From Lachnospiraceae bacterium (lineage in GTDB: Bacteria > Bacillota > Clostridia > Lachnospirales > Lachnospiraceae): a stretch of 64,000 bases of DNA. The DNA lies in NCBI GenBank assembly GCA_910574715.1, contig CAJTCH010000009.1, positions 62,001 through 126,000 of the forward strand, written 5' to 3'. Position numbers and translations under genes: made by a program. How positions within the stretch are numbered: the stretch's first letter is position 1; each line of letters begins with the position of its first letter. Below, piece after piece: positions 8,911 through 19,291 of this stretch. The notes beneath the pieces were generated by a model. That model saw only the letters and a program-made list of their open reading frames with translations. It was not told where the DNA came from and did no database searches.

Positions 8911-8914
8911 GAAT

Positions 8915-9397
8915 CTATTTTCCCATAATCAATTCTTTGCACTTCCATTCTTCACCCAGAATACAATATTTTTCTGTTGTATCAAGAACTACATCGCTAA
9001 AACCAACTGCTTTATAACAATAATAAGCTGGAAGATTATTCTCAAAAACGCCCAATGATACTCTTTTTGCTCCATATACTTCAAATACAAATTTTAGACC
9101 TAACCGGAGCATAGCTTTTCCATAGCCTTTTCCTCTCTTGTAAGGATTAACAATAACAAAGCCAAAACGCAATTCATCCAATGATTCATTCGGGTTCCTT
9201 AGGGTAAAAAAGCCAACAATTCCTGTCTCATCAAATGCAGTAAACGGCATTAGAGATTCAGCAAAACAAAATTCCTTTTGTGTTATAGGATAATTACCAA
9301 GTATACCTGCTGTCCATTGATAAAATGCTTTTTCATCCTGGCACCACGATAATATTGTATCTGCATCCGAAGCTTTATATGGTCTTATTCTAATCAT
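8915..9397 (-). CDS. GNAT family N-acetyltransferase
   Basis: 160 residues. The opening RIRPYKASDADTIL and the acetyl-CoA pyrophosphate loop RGKGYGKAM (about 107-115) with NLPAYYCYKAVGF identify a GNAT fold. The substrate cannot be deduced. Its promoter lies in a 79-bp segment repeated before the DUF3795 gene at 11.6 kb. It ends five bases before the transposase remnant. Confidence 0.85.
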   Translation of the reverse strand: MIRIRPYKASDADTILSWCQDEKAFYQWTAGILGNYPITQKEFCFAESLMPFTAFDETGIVGFFTLRNPNESLDELRFGFVIVNPYKRGKGYGKAMLRLGLKFVFEVYGAKRVSLGVFENNLPAYYCYKAVGFSDVVLDTTEKYCILGEEWKCKELIMGK

Positions 9398-9412
9398 ACA
9401 TTTTTCCTCGCC

Positions 9413-9491
9413 AAATTCTGATCCATGCTTCCCATTATACAGGATATCTCACTAAAAATCACTCTCTATTTCCTTATAATTTCCTCAACGT
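9413..9491 (-). repeat. 79-bp promoter-bearing direct repeat, copy 1
   Basis: Matches 11634-11712 over 79 bases with scattered mismatches. Read on the minus strand it holds CCTGTATAATGG, a strong -10 box, with a weak TGATTT-type -35 region. It lies just upstream of the GNAT gene, as copy 2 lies upstream of the DUF3795 gene, so both genes appear to be driven by the same duplicated promoter. Confidence 0.7.
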
Positions 9492-9507
9492 AAAACTCTC
9501 CTTCCCG

Positions 9508-9765
9508 TCATCCCTTTAAAAAATCGCTAAACTCTTTCAGTTCTCTTTTCCTACTCTCCAAAAGACTATTGAACTCCACATTACAGACCGCGCCCTCCAG
9601 CGCATACAAATGTACCAGACAGACATTCGGATACCTTTCTTTCACTTTCAGGAAAGCCTGTTTCGCCCCCAGACGGACCAATTCCTCCGCCGAACCAATC
9701 CCCACGGAATCCAACTTCCTTGCCATCTCCTTACCAATATTCATCATAGATGTTAATTCCGCCAT
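9508..9765 (-). CDS. TfoX C-terminal domain protein
   Basis: 85 residues from ATG 9765, chosen for the AAGGAG site just before it over a longer in-frame start at 9822. The pattern MMNIGKEMARKLDSVGI, then LVRLGAKQAF, then CLVHLYALEGAV is that of the TfoX C-terminal (helix-hairpin-helix-like) domain. Stand-alone copies are common in Firmicutes and their role is unknown; the name comes from a competence regulator of Gram-negative bacteria and should not be taken as function. A possible TfoX N-terminal protein starts at the left edge of the window. Confidence 0.85.
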   Translation of the reverse strand: MAELTSMMNIGKEMARKLDSVGIGSAEELVRLGAKQAFLKVKERYPNVCLVHLYALEGAVCNVEFNSLLESRKRELKEFSDFLKG

Positions 9766-9872
9766 GTCATTCTCCTTCTTGCAGCCATTAATTTTCCGTT
9801 TATTAACCCTTCGGCAAACCACGATTTGATTAAATTATCAAACTCTTCTAATTGCAATTTTCTCTTTTTTTA

Positions 9873-10150
9873 TTATATTTTTGATAACCCCAATTTTTTT
9901 ACAATTTCTAATTGCTCACACATACTACGTTTAGGAATTTGTATTTGCCTCATAGCTGACTGAGTTAATTTTTTTCTCGTTGCTCCATTTACAATTCCTT
10001 CGACATCATAATACATTAAAGAATAGCATAAATAATCCACATTAATCATTTCTTTGGGTTTTAATACATGCGCATACTATCTTTTTCTGTAATCGGAATC
10101 CGTTTTGAATCAAGTATTTCGCAACATTCTTCCAAAATATATTTTTTCAT
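9873..10150 (-). pseudogene. Decayed type I specificity subunit (hsdS) fragment
   Basis: Two overlapping reading frames on the minus strand. From ATG 10150, MKKYILEECCEILDSKRIP, then ITEKD, matches the first strand and helix of an HsdS target-recognition domain, then hits a stop at 10061. In another frame, 10064-9873, the peptide LKPKEMINVDYLCYSLMYYD, then GATRKKLTQSAMRQIQIP, then EQLEIVKKL matches the end of such a domain and the start of the following conserved helix. About 100 residues between the two parts are missing. The gene is therefore broken by an internal deletion with frameshift and by truncation. Confidence 0.7.
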
Positions 10151-10179
10151 CTATTCTTCATACAAATTCCAGATTACTC

Positions 10180-10208
10180 TTGCATTATGAGCAAGTGTTT
10201 AATATAAT
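10180..10208 (+). promoter_or_regulatory. Promoter of the toxin mRNA
   Basis: TTGCAT (10180-10185), 17-base spacer, TATAAT (10203-10208). Transcription would begin near 10215, at AGTGCTACC, giving a 5' leader of about 107 bases. The leader holds a small hairpin CTACC-N6-GGTAG and a second, CGGAGG (10250-10255) with CCTCCG (10263-10268), whose CCTCC could also mask the AGGAGG binding site. Confidence 0.7.
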
Positions 10209-10321
10209 ACCTTTAGTGCTACCCTACTCGGTAGGCGGTTAGTCTTCTCCGGAGGACTGTGACCTCCGTTTACATAAATTGCCCATTTTCATGGAGATTT
10301 ATATTCAGGAGGATTTTACCA

Positions 10322-10423
10322 ATGCTAACCATTGAAAGTCTCATTGCAGTTATAAGCTTATGCATTAGCTGTTTTGGCCTTGGTTACACCATTGGTCGAA
10401 ATAGCAATTCACATAAAAAATAA
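10322..10423 (+). CDS. Small hydrophobic peptide, candidate type I toxin (Fst/holin-like)
   Basis: A 33-residue peptide, too short for routine gene calling: MLTIESLIAVISLCISCFGL, then GYTIGRNSNSHKK. One membrane-spanning helix (about residues 4-25) is followed by a polar basic tail, the layout of Fst, TxpA and holin-like type I toxins, which insert into the cell membrane. AGGAGG at 10308-10313 is spaced eight bases from the ATG. It has a near-consensus promoter, a long structured leader, a terminator overlapping the stop, and a convergent antisense promoter. Expression and toxicity are inferred. Confidence 0.7.
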   Translation: MLTIESLIAVISLCISCFGLGYTIGRNSNSHKK

Positions 10424-10459
10424 CCGCCTCCAGCCTAGACAACTGAGCGGTTATTTTTT
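10415..10459. terminator. Shared bidirectional terminator
   Basis: Perfect 13-bp stem, AAAAAATAACCGC (10415-10427) with GCGGTTATTTTTT (10447-10459), 19-base loop. The A/T ends give a U run on both strands, so it can stop the toxin mRNA and the convergent antisense RNA alike. Confidence 0.85.
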
Positions 10460-10504
10460 AACTAAACAATATCTGGGCTAACCGTCTATCGGTAGCACTA
10501 TTAC
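10415..10504 (-). ncRNA. Candidate antitoxin RNA, about 90 nt
   Basis: Starts near 10504 from the promoter at 10511-10539 and ends at the shared terminator. Its 5' end, GTAATAGTGCTACCGATAG, resembles the 5' end of the toxin mRNA because both carry the same partly palindromic element. Its CTACCGATAG can pair with CTACTCGGTAG in the toxin leader with one bulged base, and its 3' half is fully complementary to the toxin mRNA 3' end. This matches the convergent, shared-terminator plan of the par (Fst) loci. Confidence 0.6.
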
Positions 10505-10510
10505 ATTAGT

Positions 10511-10539
10511 ATAATAACATTCTGCTCGGTCCTTGTCAA
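10511..10539 (-). promoter_or_regulatory. Promoter of the antisense RNA
   Basis: Minus strand TTGACA (10534-10539), 17-base spacer, TATTAT (10511-10516). Consensus -35 and spacing; closer to consensus than the toxin promoter, as expected for an antitoxin made in excess. Confidence 0.75.
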
Positions 10540-10638
10540 GAATACCCACTCTATAATCACAAGTTTTTTGGGATACACCGCATTTTCCATATTTATACGG
10601 CATTCCCTCACCCACAAATCCGAAGCTGCCAATCCGAT

Positions 10639-11214
10639 TTATAATTCCTCAATAAAATGGTTATCAGACTCATTCCAATACTTTTTATATACAAAATCTG
10701 TGTTGCCGTCAAAGTTAAGCTGATACATTCTGAATATGACAGGAAAATCTTTTGGCTGCCATTGTTCTTCATATGAATAGCAATATTTCATACCTACCTT
10801 TTTCATAACGTTACCGCTTCTTGGATTATTTCTATCATGTGTCGCTGTAATATAGGGCAATCCATCTTTCTTTACTTGTTCTACCACTGCCTTTCCTGCT
10901 TCTGTAACAATCCCCCTATGCCAGAATTCCTTACGCAGCCCGTATCCAAAATCATGGTGCTCTTCCATGTCAACTTTGATGTAACCAATAGGAAAATCAT
11001 CTTCCTTCAAGCAGATCGCATAGGCATATGCCTGCGACTGTGCATATTTTGAAGCATACCGTTCCTCGTAAAATTCCTTTGTTTCTTCCAGATTTTTCAC
11101 AGGATACCATGGCAGGAACCGATTCACCTCTTCATCTTTCAAAATAAGAAAAAGAGCTTCCATATCCTTTTCTGTAAACTTCCTTAAGATCAGGCGTTCT
11201 GTCTCTAATATCAT
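10639..11214 (-). CDS. GNAT acetyltransferase, RimJ/RimL-like
   Basis: 191 residues from ATG 11214, chosen because GGAAGG lies eight bases before it and MILETERLILRKFTEKDMEALF is the canonical start of this subfamily. GYGLRKEFWHRGIVTEAGKAV contains the acetyl-CoA loop, and NNPRSGNVMKKVGMKY the second family motif. Relatives acetylate ribosomal-protein N-termini, small amines or antibiotics; the substrate here is unknown. It sits in the accessory zone. Confidence 0.85.
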   Translation of the reverse strand: MILETERLILRKFTEKDMEALFLILKDEEVNRFLPWYPVKNLEETKEFYEERYASKYAQSQAYAYAICLKEDDFPIGYIKVDMEEHHDFGYGLRKEFWHRGIVTEAGKAVVEQVKKDGLPYITATHDRNNPRSGNVMKKVGMKYCYSYEEQWQPKDFPVIFRMYQLNFDGNTDFVYKKYWNESDNHFIEEL

Positions 11215-11283
11215 TCTGATCACCTTCCTCACTGATCTTCCAAATGCCATTGCTGATAAACTTACGAATGAACCTTACCTACC

Positions 11284-11616
11284 TCACCCCTTCAAGTTTT
11301 TTAGAGCATCCGGATAATTAGAAATAATCTCCCCAACAGTCTGACATGTTTCCACATTCGGACAGCAGCCACATGTCGTCATGTCCTTTTTCAGCGCACA
11401 CTGGCGAATATCGCAAAGGCTCTCACAATATACGGTTTTAACTCCATCCACACGACAGCCCTCACAGTTGATATGTTCCGGCAAAATAGGCGCATGATTT
11501 AACTCTGCCCACAGTTTTGCAGTTTTCTCGCGTAATGCCTGATCATCATGGATTGTCGCAAGATATGCGTCACATTTCTCACAATCCAGTCCGCAGTATG
11601 CAATCATATTCCTCAT
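11284..11616 (-). CDS. DUF3795 cysteine-rich protein
   Basis: 110 residues with 14 cysteines. MIAYCGLDCEKCDAYLAT is the DUF3795 opening, followed by INCEGCRVDG and paired cysteines (CGCCPNVETC), which suggests bound zinc or an iron-sulfur centre. GGAGG is spaced nine bases from the ATG at 11616. Function unknown. The promoter comes from copy 2 of the 79-bp repeat. Confidence 0.85.
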   Translation of the reverse strand: MRNMIAYCGLDCEKCDAYLATIHDDQALREKTAKLWAELNHAPILPEHINCEGCRVDGVKTVYCESLCDIRQCALKKDMTTCGCCPNVETCQTVGEIISNYPDALKNLKG

Positions 11617-11633
11617 AGTTTCGTACCTCCTAC

Positions 11634-11712
11634 AAATTCTGATCCATGCTTTCCATTATACAGGATCTCCCGCTAAAAATCACTCTCTATTTCCCTAAAA
11701 TCCCTTCAACGT
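11634..11712 (-). repeat. 79-bp promoter-bearing direct repeat, copy 2
   Basis: Partner of 9413-9491. The minus strand carries CCTGTATAATGG as the -10 region upstream of the DUF3795 gene. The repeat has the same length in both places without gaps, suggesting a duplication of a gene-plus-promoter cassette. Confidence 0.7.
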
Positions 11713-11728
11713 CACGCTTCAGAGGAAA

Positions 11729-11970
11729 AGACGCTTTAGCTGTATCATTAAGTTTTTTCAGAAGTTTTCCTATTACCGGGAGAAAGCAGAGGATGAGAAG
11801 CGTGTACGTGCTCTGTACCATGACATGAAAAACCATCTGCTTATATTGGAGACAGAACAGCCAGGAGACCAAGCAGATGGTATCAGAGTTTAGCCGGCAG
11901 ATTTCAGATTCGAGAATTACATTCACACCGGCAATGATTTTTTGGATGTTATTATGCGAGGTCAAATACC
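11729..11970 (+). pseudogene. GHKL (AgrC-like) sensor kinase fragment
   Basis: A plus-strand reading gives YYREKAEDEKRVRALYHDMK, then NHLLILE, which is the phospho-acceptor histidine helix of AgrC/VirS-type GHKL kinases, then an in-frame TAG, then ENYIHTGNDFLDVIM, which is the usual continuation. The membrane part and the ATPase domain are missing and about 25 residues between the two blocks are lost. A remnant of a peptide-sensing two-component system. Confidence 0.7.
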
Positions 11971-11998
11971 CCGCGGCAGAGCAACGAGATATTTGACC
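11960..11998. repeat. Inverted repeat at the kinase remnant junction
   Basis: GGTCAAATA (11960-11968) and TATTTGACC (11990-11998), perfect 9-bp arms with a 21-base loop. CGCGGCAG occurs once inside the loop and again just outside the right arm. It coincides with the place where similarity to the kinase ends, as a small insertion or REP-like element would. It has no U run and is a poor terminator. Confidence 0.45.
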
Positions 11999-12019
11999 CT
12001 CGCGGCAGTCCTGGCATCT

Positions 12020-12487
12020 TCATAAGCCAATGCCGCTTTTCTTCCTGCCTTTCCAGACTGATGCCAGGATATCCTTCAGGACAAGCATAGAATTCAATTC
12101 ACTATACCCGTATTTCTTTTCCAGCTCCCTTAACAGCTTATCCAGCTCTGCCTCATAACAGGCCGTATCCACTTCTTCCTGATACCGGGACAGAACCGGA
12201 TATTTTCTGCTCCATGCCTTCGTCCAGTCAATCTTATCCGATACTTCCTCACTGGTCCGGTCAATCACTTCCTGTATCTCCTTGATGTCAATATCAAACT
12301 CCACCAGTTCATCCAGTGACAGTCCATACAGAACCGCAAGCCTCTTTGACTGACAGATATCAGGGAGCGTCTCATCCGTTTCCCATTTTGAAACGGTCTG
12401 CCTGCTTATCCCCAGCTTTTCAGCAACCTCTTCCTGTGACAGCCCCTTTTTCTTCCGTGCATGAAATAAATGATTCCCTAACCCCAT
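12020..12487 (-). CDS. XRE family transcriptional regulator
   Basis: 155 residues from ATG 12487, which follows AGGAGGT at the right spacing; the longer in-frame start at 12553 has none. The N-terminal Cro/CI helix-turn-helix spans about 5-60 (LSQEEVAEKLGISRQTVSKW). The remaining 90 residues are helical and charged, without a recognised domain. Regulators of this form often control neighbouring transport or stress genes; no target is evident here. Confidence 0.88.
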   Translation of the reverse strand: MGLGNHLFHARKKKGLSQEEVAEKLGISRQTVSKWETDETLPDICQSKRLAVLYGLSLDELVEFDIDIKEIQEVIDRTSEEVSDKIDWTKAWSRKYPVLSRYQEEVDTACYEAELDKLLRELEKKYGYSELNSMLVLKDILASVWKGRKKSGIGL

Positions 12488-12650
12488 GGCATTACCTCCT
12501 GAAATATGATATACCTGATTATAATACTCCCACTGCCCGGACGCCACCAACAAAACCGTACAGTTCTGCCCGTTTTATTAACATCAACACTGTCTTTTAT
12601 CTGCCGCCCGCCGCAAAACCTCAAGTCCTATAAGTAAGCTTTCTGCATAT

Positions 12651-13712
12651 TTACGGAATCAGCATCACCTTAAAAGCTGTTGGATCCTTTTCCGCTGTTT
12701 CAAAAGCTCTTTCCCAGTCCTGCATTTTAAAAGAATGAGAAATCAAGCCCTCCGTATAAATGGATCCGTCTATCATCCCCTTCATCACTGGTTCATAGCA
12801 ATACGGCGCCAGATGTGCTCCATAGATCTCGATCTCCTTGCCGTCACCGATATCATTCCAATCAACCCTGATTGCCTGCGGAAACACGCCGAACTGGACA
12901 TATCTTCCACAGAAACGAATCGCATCCATGCCCTGGACTACACTCTTTTCACTGCCGGAGGCTTCAATATACACATCACAGCCATATCCTTGCGTCAATT
13001 CCCGAATCTTATCTCCAACGTTGACCGCCGCTGGATTCATGACCATATCTGCCCCACATTCTAACGCTTTGTCCATGCGATTCTGACGAAGATCCAGACC
13101 AATGATTAATTTAGGCTGCATTTTTCTTGCTACGCTTACCATTCCCAAGCCAATCGCACCTAAACCACTGATTACTACTACATCATTGTGCTGAATCTTC
13201 CCTCTCTCTACCGCATGCATAGCGCATGCCATGGGCTCGATCAAAACAGCCTGTTCCAACGTCAATGTATCAGGTACATGGTGATGTATTCCCTGCTTAT
13301 TGAACTTCATATATTCTGCAAATCCACCCTGCGTCTCTTCTTTGAAACCATAAATATAATGTCTCTGGCACATAGAATAATAACCCGCTTTACAAAAACG
13401 ACATTCACCGCAAGGAACGATCTGTTCCGAGACCATACGGTCCCCTTCCTTCACACCATTCACATTCTTCCCATACTTCACAACACGTCCCACGAATTCA
13501 TGCCCACCGATAACCGGCGCCTCTATGTAACGCTTTTCCGGTGTCGTTCCCCATATCCGCACACCGCCGTGCAAAGTCTTCACATCACCGGCACATATCC
13601 CGCATCCCTCGATCTTCACAAGGATTTCATCCTCATCTACTTCCGGTACCGGAACATCCTCATAACGGAAATCCCCAGGGGCATACATTCTCAATGCTTT
13701 CATCATATTCAT
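12651..13712 (-). CDS. Zinc-dependent medium-chain dehydrogenase, sugar-alcohol type
   Basis: 353 residues from ATG 13712, with AGGAG nine bases upstream. Catalytic zinc ligands are in CGICAGD and GHEFVG, the structural zinc site is CGECRFCKAGYYSMC, and the Rossmann nucleotide loop is SGLGAIGLG. It belongs with sorbitol, threonine and arabitol dehydrogenases. As the last gene of the arabinofuranosidase operon it could oxidise L-arabinose, arabitol or a related product (inference); the exact substrate cannot be assigned. Confidence 0.85.
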   Translation of the reverse strand: MNMMKALRMYAPGDFRYEDVPVPEVDEDEILVKIEGCGICAGDVKTLHGGVRIWGTTPEKRYIEAPVIGGHEFVGRVVKYGKNVNGVKEGDRMVSEQIVPCGECRFCKAGYYSMCQRHYIYGFKEETQGGFAEYMKFNKQGIHHHVPDTLTLEQAVLIEPMACAMHAVERGKIQHNDVVVISGLGAIGLGMVSVARKMQPKLIIGLDLRQNRMDKALECGADMVMNPAAVNVGDKIRELTQGYGCDVYIEASGSEKSVVQGMDAIRFCGRYVQFGVFPQAIRVDWNDIGDGKEIEIYGAHLAPYCYEPVMKGMIDGSIYTEGLISHSFKMQDWERAFETAEKDPTAFKVMLIP

Positions 13713-13748
13713 TCCACTCTTCTCCTGCAATTATTTTAATTTTTCAAA

Positions 13749-15898
<2,150 letters not shown>

Positions 15899-15946
15899 CC
15901 TATCTCCTTCTGTCCTGTATCATTTCCGTCATCCATACAGCTCTGT

Positions 15947-17440
15947 CTACATGCCAATCTGGATGATTCCTACCATGTGCGGTTTCAGCGTAACCTTCAT
16001 TCCGGGAACATACTTCCCTAGTTCTTCACATTGGATCGCAGCCTCTTCCCGGCCAACGTCATTATAGGACTCCGTACTCCTACCCGAGATGTAATATATC
16101 CGTATGTCCCCTGAAGCCTCCAGGTCAATCTCCAGCTCTTTCTCCTGATCCGCACATTTATTCACGGCTGCAACCGCATATCCTGCTCTGTCACTGAAGG
16201 ATGTTGCCGCTATGTCAAGCGTATCTGTCTCTTCCAAATCTCCCGCTTTATTGCGTACACGGATACTCTCCATGCCCGCACACCAGGAATCCAGAACCAC
16301 ATCTCCCAGATAATTGACATACAAGTCGAATACATAGTAGGTACTTCGAAGCACAATCCCATCCTTATGGGTAAAGATACATCCTCTGGTATTGACGATC
16401 GGCGCAAAATTCGCCATCCCCACGATATCACAGTTCCGGTTTAACGCATTTAAGAAGCATGCGGTAAACACTGCGTCTGCCATCGTATATTTGCTGTTAT
16501 CGTCATTCTTGTCACGGGGATAGAGATACTCTTCCTTCGTTCTTCCCTGCTCAATGGTATGGACATTGGGGTGGTACCAGCCTCTTAAGTTCCACTCATC
16601 GAAGGCGATCTTGATCTTCTTCTCAAGCTTCATGGCAGTGATAAGACCACGCACCTCAGCAATCGAATGCTCTGTCCGGTTGGTATAAGCCATAACCGCT
16701 TCATAATCCGCATAGTCATTGGTCTGATTGATGCCGTCCCAATACTCATGAATGGAGATCCAGTCGAGAAACTGCGCACTGTGATCCAACAGATTAATAT
16801 TCCAGTTCAGATCTGTAAGCGCTGCCGCCGTAAGCTCTGTCTCAGGATCTACATGCTTGATCATCTTAGATGACTCCGCAACGAGTCTGCCCCATTCTTC
16901 GGCTGATTTAGCGCCGATTTCCCAGAACCCATAATTCTCATTGCCCACACTCCAGTATTTGACCTTATACGGTTTGGGATGCCCGTTCGCGATCCTCCAT
17001 TTGGCATACTGCCCCTCTGATTCCAGATTACAGTATTCCACCCAGTCGCTCATCTCCTCCGCCGTACCCGTCCCCGCATTAGTGCAAATGTAAGGCTCAC
17101 AGCCAATCTTCCTGCACATCCGGATATACTCGTCTGTCCCAAAAGTATTGGGTTCTTCCACTCTCCATGCCTTATCAAAAAGAGGTTTTCTGTTCTCTCC
17201 TACCGCATCTTTCCAGTGATAAGAAGATACGAAACATCCCCCCGGCCACCTTAATACCGGCACCTTGATCCTCCGCATCGCCTCCAGCACATCCTTACGG
17301 AGCCCGTCTTCATCTGACAGCGGATTCCCCGGATCATACACTCCGCCATAGATCTGCCGGTGAAAATGTTCAATAAAATGTCCGTAGATCATGATATCCC
17401 TTGTCCCAATCTTCCGCTTCCCATTGATATACAATCTCAT
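15947..17440 (-). CDS. GH51 alpha-L-arabinofuranosidase, second paralogue
   Basis: 497 residues, no signal peptide. Acid/base glutamate in SVGNENYGFWE, nucleophile in IAFDEWNLRGW, and WPGGCFVSSYHWKDAVG as the binding signature; all catalytic residues are present. AGGAG precedes the ATG. Being first in line behind the permeases, it probably acts on the imported oligosaccharide first. Having two intracellular GH51 enzymes suggests the substrate carries arabinose in more than one linkage (inference). Confidence 0.92.
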   Translation of the reverse strand: MRLYINGKRKIGTRDIMIYGHFIEHFHRQIYGGVYDPGNPLSDEDGLRKDVLEAMRRIKVPVLRWPGGCFVSSYHWKDAVGENRKPLFDKAWRVEEPNTFGTDEYIRMCRKIGCEPYICTNAGTGTAEEMSDWVEYCNLESEGQYAKWRIANGHPKPYKVKYWSVGNENYGFWEIGAKSAEEWGRLVAESSKMIKHVDPETELTAAALTDLNWNINLLDHSAQFLDWISIHEYWDGINQTNDYADYEAVMAYTNRTEHSIAEVRGLITAMKLEKKIKIAFDEWNLRGWYHPNVHTIEQGRTKEEYLYPRDKNDDNSKYTMADAVFTACFLNALNRNCDIVGMANFAPIVNTRGCIFTHKDGIVLRSTYYVFDLYVNYLGDVVLDSWCAGMESIRVRNKAGDLEETDTLDIAATSFSDRAGYAVAAVNKCADQEKELEIDLEASGDIRIYYISGRSTESYNDVGREEAAIQCEELGKYVPGMKVTLKPHMVGIIQIGM

Positions 17441-17510
17441 CTTATTATTCTCCTCTTCTGGTCTTATCAGTCAGTTCAACTGTCTATTGTCTAATCATCT
17501 TTTGATGCTA

Positions 17511-18347
17511 TCATCCCTTGACACCGCCTGCCGTCATACCTTCAATAAAGTAGGACTGGAAGCATACGAACAGAATCAATATAGGTATGATCGCAAAGCA
17601 AGATCCTGCAATCAGTATATCATAATTATTGCCGTAAGGAGACATCAGACTTTGAAGGCCGACCGGAAGCGTGATCTTGGACTGCGTACGCATGACGATC
17701 ATGGGCCATAGGAAGTTATTCCAGCTTGACATACCCTGATAAATACCCATTGCCGCAAAGGACGGCTTCATAAGCGGCAGCATAATCCGGAAGAATATCC
17801 CGTACTCCGTACATCCGTCTACACGCGCCGCATCCAGGAACTCCTTCGATATCCCCGACAAATACTGTCTGAAGAAGAAGATCAGCATCGGCGCTACGAT
17901 ATAGGGCAGCATGATCCCCCACATGTTATCCATGATTCCCATCCCGATGATCAGCCGGTACAGCGGAAGGATGATCACCTCTGTCGGAATCATCATAACA
18001 ACAAGTACACAGGCAAAAGCCAGATTCTTGAATCTGAAATCATACATTGCGAACCCATAACCGACACAGGCACTTAGAAACAACGCGAGCACAACCTGGA
18101 TCACAGTAATAAGCAGACTGTTCTTATACCAGTTAAAATAATTATTCTGTCCGCTGAACAAGAGCTTATAATTGTCCAGATTCGCCATTGTCCAGTCAAT
18201 ATCAAAATTAAGCCCAAAACGCATCAGATCGGATCCCGGCCGAAAGGATGACGCAAGGAGCAGGATCAGAGGCAGCATCGTGATCAATACGACCACCGCA
18301 AAGAACAAAAACAAGAGGATCGATAACGTCTTATTTTTCTTTTTCAT
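17511..18347 (-). CDS. CUT1 sugar ABC transporter permease (MalG type)
   Basis: 278 residues, six predicted membrane helices. The EAA loop for ATPase contact is EFLDAARVDGCTEYGIFFRIMLP-like, near residues 175-200, and the protein ends in the family tail FIEGMTAGGVKG. It follows the partner permease by two bases. No ATPase gene is present in the operon; as in many Firmicutes a shared MsmX-type ATPase encoded elsewhere would power it (inference). Confidence 0.92.
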   Translation of the reverse strand: MKKKNKTLSILLFLFFAVVVLITMLPLILLLASSFRPGSDLMRFGLNFDIDWTMANLDNYKLLFSGQNNYFNWYKNSLLITVIQVVLALFLSACVGYGFAMYDFRFKNLAFACVLVVMMIPTEVIILPLYRLIIGMGIMDNMWGIMLPYIVAPMLIFFFRQYLSGISKEFLDAARVDGCTEYGIFFRIMLPLMKPSFAAMGIYQGMSSWNNFLWPMIVMRTQSKITLPVGLQSLMSPYGNNYDILIAGSCFAIIPILILFVCFQSYFIEGMTAGGVKG

Positions 18348-18349
18348 AG

Positions 18350-19252
18350 CTACTCTCCTTTCTTAAATGTGCCGTTTAGGGCAAGCTGAATCACATTAAT
18401 GATCATTACGATCACAAGAAGCAACACACCGATCGCAGACCCGATACCGAGATTATTCTGCTCCATTCCCATACGATATAGATATCCCACGATCGTCGTA
18501 CCTACATTATTCGGCGATTTATTTCCGTTGAACAACAGGTACGATTCCGTGAACATCGCCAGACCGCCGAATATGGAGATTGTCAGCACATAGACCGTTG
18601 TCGGTTTCAATAAAGGCAGTGTTATATAGCGAAACTGCTGAACAGAGGATGCGCCGTCGATATTGGCCGACTCATACAAGTCTCCTGATATCTGCTGCAA
18701 TCCGGACAGATAGTACATCATATTTACCCCCGTCCAACGCCATAGGCACAAGATGAACAATGCGATCCACACAGTCAGAGGCTTTCTCAGCCATATCACC
18801 GGATCCCCGCCAAAAAAGGCAAGAACCTGATTCATAAAGGATCCTTCCAGTTCTCCGAACATCAATCGGAATACAACCCCCGCCACGACCACTGACGTAA
18901 GCGCCGGGACGAACATCATACTGCGGAAAAACCCCTTCGCCCTCATATGCCTGCTGTTCAGCATTGTTGCCAGAACCATCGGAATCGGTATCATGATCGC
19001 ACAGCTTACAAGCATATAGAAGATACTGTTCTTCATACTCTTGTAAAAAACGGGATTCATCAGTGTCTTATAATTCTTTAATCCTACAAAAGTAGTATTC
19101 TCCCCCGCTACCTTCTGAAAACTCATCACAACCGTACTGACGATCGGATAAGCGAAAAAAATCAGAAATGTTAAAATGAAGGGAAGGATAAACACATAGG
19201 GTGCTACCTTCTGAGAATATAGGAAACGCCTAAAAACACTCTTTTTTTCCAT
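18350..19252 (-). CDS. CUT1 sugar ABC transporter permease (MalF/UgpA type)
   Basis: 300 residues from ATG 19252, which has AAAGGAG at proper spacing; the in-frame TTG at 19276 has none. Six membrane helices; the EAA loop is near YESANIDGASSVQQF. Partner of the next permease and of the lipoprotein upstream. A strong intercistronic hairpin separates it from the binding-protein gene. Confidence 0.92.
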   Translation of the reverse strand: MEKKSVFRRFLYSQKVAPYVFILPFILTFLIFFAYPIVSTVVMSFQKVAGENTTFVGLKNYKTLMNPVFYKSMKNSIFYMLVSCAIMIPIPMVLATMLNSRHMRAKGFFRSMMFVPALTSVVVAGVVFRLMFGELEGSFMNQVLAFFGGDPVIWLRKPLTVWIALFILCLWRWTGVNMMYYLSGLQQISGDLYESANIDGASSVQQFRYITLPLLKPTTVYVLTISIFGGLAMFTESYLLFNGNKSPNNVGTTIVGYLYRMGMEQNNLGIGSAIGVLLLVIVMIINVIQLALNGTFKKGE

Positions 19253-19291
19253 TATCTTCTCTCCTTTCCTCTCCAAATCGATTCCATTTTA

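Noticed and set aside
8593..9397. Intact insertion sequence carrying a passenger acetyltransferase
   Set aside because: The transposase is internally deleted and lacks both ends, and no terminal inverted repeats or target duplication were found.
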